From: Rhyacophila brunnea
Taxonomy: Eukaryota; Arthropoda; Insecta; Trichoptera; Rhyacophilidae
Reading direction: 5' to 3'
Assembly: GCA_022495005.1 (NCBI GenBank)
Contig: JAGYXB010000965.1
Coordinates: forward strand, 124,001-188,000
Length of the DNA stretch: 64,000 nt
Shown here: in pieces, positions 22,201-33,589 of the stretch
How the letters are laid out: the number at the start of each line of letters is the position of its first letter
How positions within the stretch are numbered: the stretch's first letter is position 1
Translations under genes and position numbers: made by a program
Notes under the pieces: generated by a model
What the model saw: only the letters and a program-made list of their open reading frames with translations
Told to the model about the DNA's origin: nothing
Databases searched by the model: none

Positions 22201-25200
22201 CAATCAAATTAATGTTCATATTGAATCTAATAAAATTGGAAGATTATTGTCTGCAATGCACCACGAACTACGCGTAATTTTTTCATCTCGATGCAATAGA
22301 GATGACCATATAGTATACGGTGAAATTTAATATGTACAATTTACATGTAACCATAATAGACGTTTACTGTAGGTGGCCAAGCCCAAATCAGATTTTAGTG
22401 TCGATGACGATGTTGAATGATACTAATGTCTTTCAAACATACCTTGTGCATGACGAGTCAGCCATTAGGGCGGCGCCGGAAATGATGGACTCCAAGCGCT
22501 CCTCGAGAGACGGCCTCGTCCTCACTTCGTTGTACGCCAGAGGTTCCATCACCATGCGTTCCTAAAATAATATAATATTAATAATTTAAAAATTATTTAG
22601 ATAAATGAAAAAATATAATATATACATATGGGACCATGAGGCCTAATGACATTAGTATGGTTAAAAGGTAGTGTAGTAATAGAAGTGAAAAAAATCAAAT
22701 TAACACCCAGACTTTTAGAAAATCACATAAACATATTGTGACCCAGTGACGAAGGGTGGAGGTAGGGTGTTAATACTTTGGACGCGGAAGACGCACACGG
22801 CGCGTAATGACCAGGCGGCCGATCGATGTAATTAACGTGCATTTTAAAGGGGGCAATTAAAATCTCATTATCTCTTCAGCAGCGAAAGCGTTAAGATCCG
22901 CCATAAATAGTGCACATTAAATTTTGTCAGTCATACGTATTTGTTTTCATTGAAATAAGACTTCAATTTACAGATGGTGTTGGTTAATTTTTAAAATTCT
23001 GTATAATATTAATGCAGTACATATATTATTATATGTACTGCATTAACTTGTTGACTGCGGAGCTTTTAATTACTATATAATTACCACATTTAAATAACAT
23101 GCTAATTATATCGAATGGCCATGGTTAGTGTACAACAGGTGTGCCATTCGCGTTGAAAGGATTAATATAAATAAGAAGGACAATCAATGAATCTTCACTT
23201 AACGCATTGAGTCCATCATGCGACGTACTACTATCGTCACGAGTCCACTCGACATAGTAATCTCTTGATCATATCGATCTCACCTGTACATTATTATCCG
23301 TGATTATAATCTCATGTTATCATCCTTATTATTGAATTCAGTGTATTCTTGTATCAACCAATAAACTCTCCTCTCAACAATCAAACAACAATGACCTTCC
23401 ATCTCCTCCACCTTCAACATACATAAAAAATAACAATTAAATGTATGAGACTTTGTTCAAAGTAAACAGTGCGAAAAGGAATACTTACATCAAAGTCGTC
23501 AAGAGCGTGCGCGAGCTCCCCTGGTCCGGGGGCCCTGGGTGCCTGGGGAGCACGTCCCTGTGCCACGCTAGCGATGGCACCCACTGCGGCACAGACCGCA
23601 CGCAGAACGTAATCACGATTAGCCTTGGCAGCGGCCAGTTCTGGATGACGCACGTATACCTGGAATGAAAATTCAGATTGTAGTAAAAAATGTCTAAACA
23701 GTCAGAGTAGTGGTTATATAACTTCTTCTTTGTCAGAATATCATGACTGACAATCGTGACCTGGATAATTTGATCATCGGACAGCCTTCACTACAGCTTG
23801 GTTACACCCCAATAGGCAGTGGATAACACAAATCACTCTTCCTTCGATCCGTCCATCTGTTCCTCATCTTTTCCGAACCTCTCACGTTTACTCTGCAAGA
23901 TAACATCATCGACCAAGGTTGATGCCTCCCCTAACTCCTTCCACTCTTCTGATTAAGACATAAATTTGATCTCAATACTATACAGCCATCTATTTCTGAT
24001 ACAGCATATCACAGCTAACTGTGATACAGCCAACTACATAGGCAATTTAAAAGAGGAATTACCTTGGACGCTGTGAGCAACATGGTGGAGTGCTTCTTGA
24101 GAACAGCGCGGGCTGACGCCAGGTCGTCTCTCATCTGCGGATCCTTCAGTTCCTGCTGCCGTTTCGCCGCTTGATTCATCAGCTCATCTGCCACATGAAA
24201 GAATACATGTCAATAAAACGACCCATCGACTTAACCGGATCTCCAACGTAACCTAACATTGCAACACTCAAAATTTAATTGGCATTAATTTACAACATAC
24301 TTCTATAAATAGGTCTATTCCAACTACATAATAACATAACACCCAATAACACTATTACCACAATCTGAGATAACCCCAATATGTTACGGACGAATTCTGT
24401 ACGCAAAATAGTTACTTATCTAAAAAGCAAATCTTTTGGTACAGAGAGTGGTCGCAAGATTGTGCGATGTGCACGTAGTACGATGTCGTCACTAGCTAGG
24501 TTGAGTGGTTATCTAATTATCATAACCGGCGGAAATGGTGTCAAAAGTGTTATTTCATACTAAATGCATAGAATACATCATAGTATTTTTATCATAATTT
24601 TGTATGATTATGAGATGTTATGTTAGAATAGAGATACTGGACATATCTGCATTTCAATGAATTATTCCTCTGTGTTCTGCAATAGTTTGGCAACGCGGGA
24701 TATAAAATTTTCGGTAGAGATAAATCCCAACAACGCAGACAGACAAGGGTTAGTTAGATAAAATCTTCAGACGCAAAGGACGCTGTGAAATGTAAAAGTT
24801 TGTAAGCCACTGGCATAATCAAGTTTTAAGTTTACTTTGGGAAAACTTACGTGCGTTCCTTCCAAACTGTTTAATGTTCTCCAACAGTTCTCCCTGGGAA
24901 GAGGCATTCTTCAACTTGTCCAAATCGTTCTCGACCTGAAACAAAACAAAGAAAAATTAGCACAACAATAGTATACACTGTCGGGTTGGTCATCTTTTAC
25001 TGACCCGACCTACGTGTACATGACAAAGATCACTTGAAGTTACGCGATTGACAGCTGGTATTTGTATGGCCGGTATTACACTGTCAAAGATCTTTGACAA
25101 ATATCGTTTATAAAGAATATTACATACATTTTTTAGGGCGTAATAGTCTATATTTTATAAAACACGTATTTTATAAAAGATGGTTTTAGGTAGGCTTGGT

Positions 25201-28200
25201 AAAAAGTATTTTGCATTGTTGCCAGATGAAATTTTCAAAATTCAATTAGAATAGATTAATCGCCTACAAAGCATGCCACTGTCAAAATCTCACAACAATC
25301 TTCAAAAAGATCACGCAATTAATCTAACCTTCGATCTGAATTCAAATGTAACCAATAGACCTGCTGAAATTTCAATTAAAATGGCAAAACTGGTGGCTGC
25401 CACTGTTGTGACTACTCGTTTCAAAATGGAGTATGTTAATACTTTGGACGCTGAAGACACACCTGGCGCGTAATGACCAGGCGGCCAATCGATGTAATTA
25501 ACATGTATTTTAAAGGTGGTAATTAAAAAGTCATTATCTAGTCAGCAGTGAATGAGTTAATTAAGCATAGTGTTTCCACAAAAATAATATATCAACATTT
25601 CAACATAATGACTTACAAATTGTGGTATCCATATGCCTCACCTTCAACATAATACACCTATAACTAAGTAGGTAGATACGTATATTAGTTTTTAAAGAGC
25701 TGGAAGCAAACTAAGGACCTGAGGTTCCGATTTAGGATGTGATGGAACCAAACCTTAATAATATTGGGACATCTTACAACACTGAATCCAACATGTATTA
25801 AAAACATCCATCATATTTCTAGAATACTATGAAACATTGAATAGCATTGATATCTTGTGCAGCAACAAGATGGCATAGCATTTATATAATACAGTAGAAC
25901 CGATAGTTCAATATATCTGTGAAAATTGTTAATAACATCTTGTTAATGACATACATGTTTAAATCCAAGTATCACCACTTGTAAACAACGTTCTGCGCAT
26001 GATGATCAAGTCATACCTCTCGCACTCGAATTCGAGTCATAATGCCGTCTTGCTCGTAAACTGAACATAGCACTGACGTTTGCAATGCTGGCCGCTAATT
26101 CACACGGCTGCACGGCAGTTGAATTTGTTTACATAAAGTGAATGGATGGATTTATTACTCCATTCAATAAGTTTACAATGGTTAAAAGTAGATGAAGGTG
26201 ACCCTAGATATCACATCATGACTAGGGAATCCAATCCCGAGCCAAAATTCTGATCCCGGGATTTCGGGATTACAATTTGACAATCCCGGGATTGTCATTT
26301 TTTCCATTGTTAATATAATTTTTTTATATTTACAAATAACATTGATAAAATCGGTCAAAAATAAATCTAGTATAATTTATTCTATTTAAGACATTTATAT
26401 TGTATACGTTCAATCTTGGAAATACACAAGTTTAATGGAGTAAATAATATTGTAATATAAATAATAATGTGAATTTAATATGAGATTGCTGTTTCTGATA
26501 GTAAAGACATAATGAATGGATTAGCGAGATTAAAAATAGTAAAACAAATAATCATGGCGTACTTATGGCCTTTCCGCTTCATAAATCTAATTAGTCAGCC
26601 AAATATGAAACTGCCGTAAAACGTATGATATCATGGTGGAATTACTTTGTTAAAAGTGCGAAGCATTGTTTTTTTCCAATCTTTCTCATTTTTAATAATC
26701 TATGTGAAAAAATAAAATGAATCGGCTACCTACACATGGGTATAAATCAAAGTTCATTCAAACTTATTTATTTATTTATTTTATTCATTTATTTCTAATT
26801 TTTTTTATTTATTTCTAATGTAGTTATTTTTTATTAAAAGTATTTTTTCGGTTATATTTTCGCTTTTATTTTATTTTCCATAAAAATTGATAAAAAAATC
26901 AATCCCGAAATCCCTGGATTATGTTTATCAATCCCGGGATTCATAGGTATCGAAAATAGCTCGGGATCCCAGGATCCCTAATCATGACTGAAAGTGAAAT
27001 TGAAGATGAAGTTATGATCTTGGAAAATGAGTATGGAAGTGAAGATACGAGGGTGGGTCAATAAGTCCTTAGAAAAGCCGACAGGTGGCGCGACTAGTAC
27101 TGTAAGCGGTTTGTTTTCATGCAGCGGCACTACCGATTCAGTATGCTGCGAAGTTTCAATCAGATTGGTCGGGTTGTTGTGTGTTTCTCGTACATTTAAA
27201 AAAAAAATTGCTTGTGGAAAATGGAAAAATGGAAAATGGAGAAAATTGAGTTTAGAGCTGTTATTAAACATTTTAATATAAAAGGGTTAACAGCAAAGGA
27301 AATAAAAAATGAGTTGGATTTAGTTCACGGCATATCTGCTCCTTCACTTGCAACTATTTATAACTGGTTAAATGAATTTAAACGTGGTCGTACATCAACA
27401 AAGGATGAACCACGCTCAGGACGTCCTGTAGAGGTGACTACACCAGAAATGATCAATAAAATCCACGATATGGTGTTAAGTGACCGAAGATTAAAGTTGA
27501 GTGAGATAATTGAGGTTACAGGGATCTCAAAAGGTAGCGTCATTTCTATTTTACATGACAAATTGGGCATGAAAAAAATTTCTGCAAGATGGGTGCCGCG
27601 TTTGCTCACAGTCGACAATAAACGCAATAGGGTGGTGGCCTCTAAAGCCCTGTTGTCGCTCATGCAACGCAATCCGGATGAATTTTTTCGTCGCTTTGTG
27701 ACTGTAGATGAAACATGGATACACCACTATACTCCCGAGACGAAAGAACAGTCAAAGCAGTGGATTGCGAAGGCAAACCATGTCCAAAGAAGGCGAAAAC
27801 CGTAAAATCAGCTGGTAAGGTTATGGCTACTGTATTTTGGGATGCACGTGAAATTATTTTCGTTGACTATTTGGAAAAAGGAAAAACAATAACAGGGGAT
27901 TATTATGCATCTTTATTGGACCAGCTAAAAAACGAAATTGAAGAAAAACGGCCTCATTTAAACAGGAAAAAAATCCTCTTTCATCAGGACAATGCCGTGT
28001 TCACACATGTTTACGATCAATGGCTAAAATTGAAGAATTGAAGTTCGAATTGGTCGACCACCCACCGTATTCGCCAGATTTAGCCCCCAGTGACTTTTTC
28101 CTTTTCCCAAACTTAAAAAAATGGCTAAGTGGACAACGTTTTTTTTCAAATGAAGAAGTCATCGATCGGACAAATGCTTATTTTGAGGACCTTCCGAAAA

Positions 28201-31147
28201 CTTATTTTTCTGACGGTTTAAAAAATATTGAGAAACGTCTAACCAAGTGTATTGAGCTCCAAGGAGATTATGTTGAGAAATAAAAAAAAAATACAAAAAT
28301 AAAAACTGTTTTAATGCTTTTTTCTAAGTAATTATTGACCCACCCTCGTAGCAAGAAGAACTGCACACCCAAAAACCAAGTTATCATCTCGTCGATCTAA
28401 TAACGTTATTATTGACTATTTGTCAGATGACGAATTTTAACTATATTACACGCATTTTCATAATTTTACAAAACTTGATTATTTTTTCAAAACAGAATTA
28501 CCGAAAACAGAGGCATCGACATCGAACATTAATGCTACTCCACAACGATTGTGTCTGGATATATCATCCGAAGACGAACAAACGAGATTTTGTTTGTGTT
28601 TCAATATAACAGACTTTCGGCTATAATGGACACCCCCTCATTTGCATCAGTCTGTTATATCTAAGTTATACTGCATAAAAAGCTTCTTCCCCAAGCTTCT
28701 TCCAACTCTCTCGGTCCTGTGTCGTTCGCTGCCACGTATTTCCACCGAACTTTACCAGTTCGTCATTCCAGTGGCTTTTAGGGAGACCCTGTGGCTGTTT
28801 TGTGCCCCTTGGGTACCACTGGATGACGGCATTTGTCCAGCGGCCATCCTTTCGGCGACCAATGCGCCCCGCCCATCTCCATTTCAGCTGTTTGGCAACG
28901 TCTATTACATCGCGTACTCCTGTCTGCTTCCTAACCCCTTCATTTCTCTTACAGTCCTTTCGCCTGATGCCCAACATACACCTCTCCATGCCTCGCTGTG
29001 CGACTCTTAGTCTTTGGACATCTCTCGTGTTGAGGGTCCACGTCTCGCAGCCATACGTGGGGACGGGTAGCACACATTGGTTGATCACCCTACGCTTAAG
29101 ACATAATGGTAGGTCACTCTTGAAGATAATATTCAGTACTACTGTATATAATTAATACAAACATAATATAACAATGCAATACACATTGATTCAGTAATTC
29201 TAATGAATGACGATATCTTACCACGCGTAAGCTCTTGAGTAATAGATGAACATCGACCATATCAGCCAGCACCAAGAGTCTGGTAACGGCAGACAGCAGT
29301 CCACGGGCCGCCCGCACCATAGCACCGCGCTTAGCTGACGCACACGGCTCTTCAGAAAACTCACGAGCCGCAAGCGACATGGCGCCACCTTCGAACAAAC
29401 AAATTACCATTATTACTATCTATTGCAATGGCGAAGGGTGAAGGTAGGCTGTTAAGATCTGATATAAATAATGCACACTAAACTTTGTCAGTCATATTTA
29501 TTTGTTTTCATTGAACTAAGAATAAAAATTGCAGATTGTATTGGTTAGTTTCTAAAACTTAATTAAGCCCTGTCTAAAGCAAACCATAATAGATAAAAAA
29601 TATTCTTCCATCTATAAAATATCAAGAATTATGTCATTAAATCATACATAATGGTGTATTGTGTCTTTTGATGAAGGCTTACAGCTGAAACCATTAGCGG
29701 GATGCGCTGCGACTGGGCCTTCTTCACTTTATTATACTGGTTCAATGCATAAATAAAGGTAATTGTAAAAGTTGTAATTGAAGACAAATGTCTTACCTGT
29801 CTTCCTGACTTCCTCTACAGCGGCCAGCATCTCTTGGGTGATGTCGGGGTTCTCGTAAGCGATGATCTCTCCCTTCTCGATAAAGTTCTCCGTGGCTTTC
29901 TCCACCGTGCCCACCAGTGCGCTGGCTCTCTTCGATTTACCTGAAAGTATCAAAATTATCAATAAGTATACATATAAGACGTTAAATGTACAGTGCGACT
30001 TCTGTAATGTGGCTGACGCGTCATTGTGCTGTCTTGTGTGAAAGGACACAGTGATGAATGACGAGGGATTTGTAATAAGCATACTACAATATGACGGTAC
30101 GCAGTAATAGCCTGTTTATACGTGCACCGTCGCGACCGTAACAATAAAATGCAAACATGTATTATCGTGCACGTTGCAAGACTGCATGCATGGATCAAAA
30201 AAGTTAAGCGGCTTCCGAATTTTCACACGATAGTAGCAACTTGCATGACGTATGCGCATTCTCAGTAGAACGGTAGTGGTGAACCTGCTGGAAAAAAATA
30301 CGAACTACACCGTCCAAGTCATTTTGATGTTTACTAATTTTCACAACCAGTCAAAGAGCACCATACAATGACAATGACGTGTTTTGCTTATGCCTGAAAA
30401 ATGAGATTGGCGAGACAGTCAGCACTTTTGCATGTGAACAGTTATTATCGCGATAGTTTAATTTACACACTATTGGTGCCAGTAAACCCATGCACATGTA
30501 CAGGTGCTATAATATTAAGTCCATGAGCTGTATCCAAAAATAATATGTGAATTTGGCAGACACAGGATTTAAACCAGCAATCCATGCCATCAGAAAGCAG
30601 CAATCAGTCCGCCACTCGTCTGTGGCTGGAGCCAAATTTTAACATTTTTTAAAAATAAGTCAATATTATATTGGTTTCATAACTACTATTTAAATCGATA
30701 GCAAGGAATACTATCTACATAGGAGTCTTATATTCATTTCATTGACATGTGGTTGTTAGGTAGGTAACATGTTAATAATTTTCTTCTTCTATTGGCAGCC
30801 ACAAAAAAAATGGTGGGTGGCATTCTAATTGATTTGACAAGTCTATTGCTATGTTAAATCGTTGCACGTGTACAGGCGCTATAATGACTAGTGAAAGTAT
30901 AAAACTTGTTATCCTGAATGATTACATGCGAGATAAACTATCAAACGGCTCCACAATATGAAACTGAATCGTAATTATTCACATATTACGTAAATATACC
31001 TTTCTTCTTCTTGCTGGGTCCCTTGGTGTTGACGAGTGTGGTCACCTGAAGCACCAGCGGCTCCAGGGTCTTCTCCACGGACATGGTGCGGATCTCCAAA
31101 TTTTTGGGATCCCATTTCAGGCTCAGCGTTCCAAAGTGGTCAGACAT
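16225..31147 (-). CDS. alpha-Cat: Alpha-catenin, first 14 coding exons (3' part absent)
   Basis: Alpha-catenin links the cadherin/beta-catenin complex to actin at adherens junctions. Exons, 5' to 3' on the minus strand: 31147-31000, 29940-29797, 29388-29222, 24935-24851, 24187-24063, 23659-23489, 22561-22443, 20973-20889, 20700-20585, 19569-19452, 18788-18696, 18460-18304, 17215-17110, 16319-16225. All introns are GT-AG and phases agree at every junction, giving 576 codons plus one base with no stop. The N-terminus shows WDPKNLEIRTMSVEKTLEPL and GPSKKKKGKSKRASALV, diagnostic of alpha-catenin. Residues ~50-150 cover the beta-catenin/dimerisation region. Exons 10-14 (residues ~387-576) span the vinculin-binding and modulation region, with ANLVCSMSNNEDGVKMVR and EAVDDITTIDDFLAVS. 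The family is ~900 residues, so ~330 are missing, including the actin-binding domain. The start is the first ATG (MSDHFGTL) and replaces the slightly longer fly N-terminus. A possible 5' UTR acceptor lies at 31180-31181 (minus strand CCAG). Introns are packed with transposons, but exons look intact. Confidence 0.97.
16530..16690 (+). mobile_element. Degraded LINE 3' end in alpha-catenin intron 13-14
   Basis: GC-richer sequence contains TTGAGGCGTCCAAGATCCACC followed by an AAGAAGAAA-like tail, resembling the ends of RTE-like LINEs elsewhere in the window. No extended open frame survives. The identification is tentative. Confidence 0.4.
18830..18960 (-). mobile_element. Possible retroelement remnant in an alpha-catenin intron
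   Basis: A GC-richer block (CGTCCTTCAGCATCCGTC...) resembles in composition the remnant at 23730-23960. No decisive motif is present. It is listed so that it is not mistaken for an exon: it lies in the intron between exons 10 and 11, and the neighbouring exon at 18696-18788 ends cleanly at its acceptor. Confidence 0.3.
19013..19094 (+). repeat. RepA fragment (5' part only)
   Basis: AATGGGAACTGAAATAACTAACGGGTGTGGAGTAACAGGC-type sequence matches the first ~80 bases of RepA and stops at GATAAACTTAA, where a different repeat (family Y) begins. Confidence 0.65.
19095..19345 (+). mobile_element. Miniature element family Y, copy 1
   Basis: It shares a long, barely diverged core with 56333-56665: ATTTAATGTTCTGTTTATTG, TCTATTAGTAACAATAATAA, GTAAATGGGTAACGTTTTT and CCCCGTCGCCATCACG. 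The other copy shows inverted ends (CTATAGGTGC / GCACCTATAG). This copy lies in the intron between alpha-catenin exons 10 and 11, immediately downstream of exon 10. Confidence 0.6.
19800..20200 (-). mobile_element. Degenerate LINE RT-tail fragment
   Basis: The minus-strand frame over 19995-20189 contains LYGIESCTLGVRERKAIDVI and then SWTEYRTNQS. This matches the common LINE pattern 'YG.E.WTL...' followed by 'SWTEHRTN'. Upstream sequence to ~19800 continues the same theme in a shifted frame (RLKELTGV-like). It is frameshifted and inactive, lying in an alpha-catenin intron. Confidence 0.6.
21882..22353. mobile_element. TIR element X, compact copy
   Basis: It runs from TGTCCGGAAATTTATACGTA to ACAATTTACATGTAACC with no inserted element, so it is the best guide to the family's length (~470 bp). 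The interior TCACCGTGAAATGTTGTAT and GACCGTCCAACCTGTTTGGG match 51850-51920. Short TTAGG-like runs lie near 22100. Confidence 0.65.
22746..22990 (+). mobile_element. Family A hAT-like fragment, split by a 117 bp TTAA element
   Basis: It begins CAGTGACGAAGGGTGGAGG, breaks at GTTAA (22770), and resumes after 22894 as GATCCGCCATAAATAGTGC. Uninterrupted siblings read GGCTGTTAAGATCTG at this point (for example 29445). Confidence 0.75.
22774..22890. mobile_element. 117 bp TTAA-flanked miniature element, copy 1
   Basis: It is flanked by TTAA at 22770-22773 and 22891-22894 and has imperfect inverted ends (TACTTTGGACGC... / ...GCAGCGAAAGCG). A copy of identical length is at 25440-25556. TTAA duplication is typical of piggyBac-type transposition. 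Confidence 0.75.
23700..23965 (-). mobile_element. Probable LINE or SINE remnant
   Basis: GC-richer sequence (ATGACTGACAATCGTGACC, ACCCCAATAGGCAGTGG) differs from the surrounding intron. Similar wording, TGACGATTGTGACCACTT, occurs at 19802 beside a LINE fragment. No open frame survives. Confidence 0.35.
25440..25556. mobile_element. 117 bp TTAA-flanked miniature element, copy 2
   Basis: TTAA lies at 25436-25439 and 25557-25560. The interior (GGCGCGTAATGACCAGGCGG, GATGTAATTAACATG) is nearly identical to 22774-22890 and the length is the same. Confidence 0.75.
26223..26980. mobile_element. hAT-like non-autonomous element, family D (TAGGGAATCC ends), copy 1
   Basis: The ends TAGGGAATCC and GGATCCCTA form an inverted pair, with subterminal repeats of ATCCCGGGAT. 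A perfect 8 bp duplication ATCATGAC lies at 26215-26222 and 26981-26988. The interior is AT-rich and non-coding. A second copy, inverted, is at 50056-50780. Confidence 0.9.
27048..28348 (+). mobile_element. Full-length mariner transposon, transposase broken
   Basis: This is a 1301 bp element flanked by TA (27046-27047, 28349-28350), with ~29 bp inverted ends starting CGAGGGTGGGTCAATAA. The transposase is spread over three + frames (27236-27805, 27715-28041, 28020-28283). They hold, in order, a helix-turn-helix N-terminal part (FRAVIKHFNIKGLTAKEI, then RSGRP), the first catalytic Asp in VTVDETWIHHYTPETK, the second in ILFHQDNA, and the third in YSPDLAPSDFFLFPNLKK. This is the mariner DD34D pattern. 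Frame changes near 27740-27790 and 27990-28020 inactivate it. The likely original start is the ATG at 27236. It lies in the intron between alpha-catenin exons 3 and 4. Confidence 0.95.
28666..29105 (-). mobile_element. 5'-truncated RTE-like LINE, ORF tail
   Basis: The minus-strand frame 29088-28666 (140 residues) contains CVLPVPTYGCETWTL, then RRKD...RNEGVRKQT, KWRWAGRIGRRKDGRW and WYPRGTKQPQGLPKSHWNDE. This is the distinctive C-terminal segment of RTE-type LINEs. The catalytic RT region is missing. The frame is still open, so it is fairly young. It lies in an alpha-catenin intron, upstream of the exon at 29222-29388, in the same orientation as the host gene. Confidence 0.85.
29428..29590 (+). 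repeat. Family A hAT-like fragment
   Basis: AATGGCGAAGGGTGAAGG through GTTAAGATCTGATATAAATA and TTTGTCAGTCATATTTATTTG. It is uninterrupted at the site where the 22746 copy carries a TTAA element. Confidence 0.7.
30108..30640 (+). repeat. Dispersed repeat Z, copy 2
   Basis: It matches 15350-15955 block by block, including GACTGCATGCATGGATC, GAGCACCATACAATGACAA and TTGGTGCCAGTAAAC, and the common downstream segment with AATCCATGCCATCAGAA. Confidence 0.7.
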
Positions 31148-31749
31148 TTTCTTCAATTAACTGCTTGATTACTTAGAATCTGGAAAATTGCACATAAACT
31201 AAATGAGACATCTTTAAACAGAGAATGTGGTCATGAAATCATATATTTGGCATTTTTGGCATTATTTGGCGATTTTGAGGAATGATTCTCAAAACAAAAT
31301 TAGTCAAGAAGATTACACTGGCAAACAAATCCTATAATGTTTTACGGAGTCAATTAGAAATGGCGCAGATTGCGATTTCTTCTACTGCACATGAATTACC
31401 ATTTACCATTATTATTTCTGACTGCTCTTACATGCAGCCTATTGCATTGTTTATTCTCACTCGGCGTCGCTCTAACTACATCATATTTTCTTTAAAAACT
31501 ACCAAACTTCTCGCTTATGCGGTACATTTATAGCAAGTCTATTCCGACCACATAACTCCATAACACCCAATAACGCCGTTTCGTTGTTTCCAAAATCTAA
31601 GTGTGCTGTTCTGTGTACAGAACAGTTATCTGCGGTGTTATGAATGACATGGGAAAATCTAATAATAATCAAGAAATCAACAGTGGAGAAGTATTTATTT
31701 GAAAGTGGCAAGTAGACAATGGAATCATCGTACTTATTATTTTTTACCG

Positions 31750-32075
31750 TACGCCATTAAATCATACATAGGTTTAGGCAGGGCTTAATTGAATTTTAAA
31801 TACTAACCAACATCACCTGCAATTTGTATTCTTAGTTCAATGAATGTAAATAAGTATGTATGACAAAGTTTAGTGTGCACTATTTATGTCGGATCTCCAC
31901 AGCCTACCTTCACTATTATGGATCGGTTTAGGCAGGATGTAATTGAATTTTAAAAACTAACCAGCACCACCTGCAATTTGCATTAATTCAATGAAAACAA
32001 ATAAGTACGACTGACAAGAGTTTCAAGTGCACTATTTATATCTGATCTTGACAGACTACCATCGCCACTGACGTC
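31750..32075 (-). repeat. Two family A fragments in tandem, inverted
   Basis: Reverse complements of family A lie at about 31750-31920 and 31925-32075. Both run from a GGTTTAGGCAGG end through CACTATTTAT to the ACAGCCTACC-type end. They lie just upstream (5') of the alpha-catenin start. Confidence 0.65.
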
Positions 32076-32590
32076 TTCATCCAAGAGTGGATTGATCGGA
32101 GCTAATTTTGATGATGAAATATAATAATTTGTCTTTTAAATAATATATTACCAAGTCAATGTGTCATCAATCATTGTCAAATAACCATAAATAAATAAGG
32201 AATCACTGTTTGCATTCTTATCTTATGAAAATGTTATTATCTATATACCTACCTACTTCAATATTAAACATGGTAGCGTTTCTCAACGAGTTTAGATTAT
32301 AACAAACGGGATAACTCTGCGGTGTAATTGAATCGGTGGACCAGAGAAAAATGCATATGAGCCAAGGCCTAAACAAAACGAACCATAAGTGCGAGTGAGT
32401 AAGCATTCGGCAAAGATAGAATTTCTACAGCTGAATTAAATATTTTTTGTAAGCGTCACCGGTAAAAATGGATTTGAATGATTACATTCATTTTAAAACT
32501 GCGAGCATGTGTTGCTGAAATTTATTGTTTTTATGTTAAATATAGAGTGATAATTATTATTTTTAGTTATTTTAGTAGAACATATCGTCA
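32076..32590. other. AT-rich DNA upstream of alpha-catenin, no gene seen
   Basis: No convincing open frame, splice site or named promoter element is visible. Non-coding 5' exons and the promoter of alpha-catenin must lie at or beyond 31148 but could not be placed. Confidence 0.4.
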
Positions 32591-32835
32591 CTGTTCTGGC
32601 AGAAGACACTAATTCTAAAAAATGACATATTGAGTTAGTACCAAAATGTTCCTTATTTTAAACTTTACCGTCTGGAAACCTTCTTAATAAATAGACAGTT
32701 TTTATTTTAAAGTCATCCTTTTTACGATTACTTAATAAACTCACATGATAGACCATTATTTCAAACATTTTAACAACTTCAAAGTCAAATTACTCAAAAC
32801 TAGTATTCTCCAGTTAGTGTGTTCTGCCAGAACAG
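32591..32835. mobile_element. 245 bp miniature inverted-repeat element
   Basis: The ends CTGTTCTGGCAGAAGACACT and AGTGTGTTCTGCCAGAACAG are inverted repeats with one or two mismatches. The interior is AT-rich and non-coding. No clear flanking duplication was found, so its class is open. Confidence 0.7.
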
Positions 32836-33446
32836 AGACGAATTATAGTTAACTATGATGTGTTTAAATTTGGTAGCCGTGCTGAGAAACAACGTGATGG
32901 TATAACATTTCATAGTTATGTTGATAATAATAATAATTACAAGATTTTATATACAACATTTTTAAATTCTGTTGAACCATATAAACTTGACTTGATTAGC
33001 TTAAACAATCAAAAAAATTTGTACTTGACATGTCATATTGATTTCCATAGTAACGCATGTATATATTAATAATTTAGTTGCTAGGACCCCAGACCCCTAA
33101 CAACCAATAATGGTGTCGAAATAACTTTTCATACAAAACAGAATTAACTGAAAATGAATTCAATTCTACTTAAAGATAGCTAAAAGTATTAAAAAAATGC
33201 ATTGGCATCGTGTTCTGATATATTCTAAAAGTTTCAAATGTCCAGCTAGTAGGAAAGTTAGTTAAAAATCGATTGCAAGATTTGTACCGGACAAAGAACC
33301 ACCGGACAAATAAGAATACGAGCTAAGAAAAACGTTAAATTGAGGTTCTACTGTGTGTTATACGCAAGAAACACGGCTTCATTTTGCCGAAAAGCAGGCG
33401 CTATCATTACTCTGAGATATGGGCCTATGAGACGTGATAACAGTGG

Positions 33447-33580
33447 CGAACGGTGAAGGTACGCTGTGGAGATCCGACATAAATAGTGCACACTAAACTT
33501 TGTCAGTCACATTCATTTGTCTTCATTGAACTAAAAATACAAATTGCAGATGGTATTGGTTAGTTTTTGAAATTCATATT
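33447..33580 (+). repeat. Family A hAT-like fragment
   Basis: CAGTGGCGAACGGTGAAGG then GATCCGACATAAATAGTGC and TTTGTCAGTCACATTC, stopping near GAAATTCA. Confidence 0.65.
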
Positions 33581-33589
33581 CAGATACCC

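Larger units (their letters stand above)
25891..28674 (+). mobile_element. Probable pogo/Tigger-like element remnant holding two younger insertions
   Basis: CAGTAGAACC at 25891 and the reverse complement of CAGTATAACTTAGATATAAC at 28650-28674 look like pogo-type ends. Between them, if the hAT-like element (26223-26980) and mariner (27048-28348) are disregarded, a short open + frame remains. It has a WLKVDEGDP motif and a long acidic stretch, as in the C-terminal region of pogo/Jerky-type transposases. The catalytic part is missing. The family assignment is from motif memory. Confidence 0.45.

Noticed and set aside
31282..31533. 83-codon + frame upstream of the alpha-catenin start
   Set aside because: No recognised motif or regulatory support. 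It is antisense to the probable 5' region of alpha-catenin and no longer than chance frames nearby.
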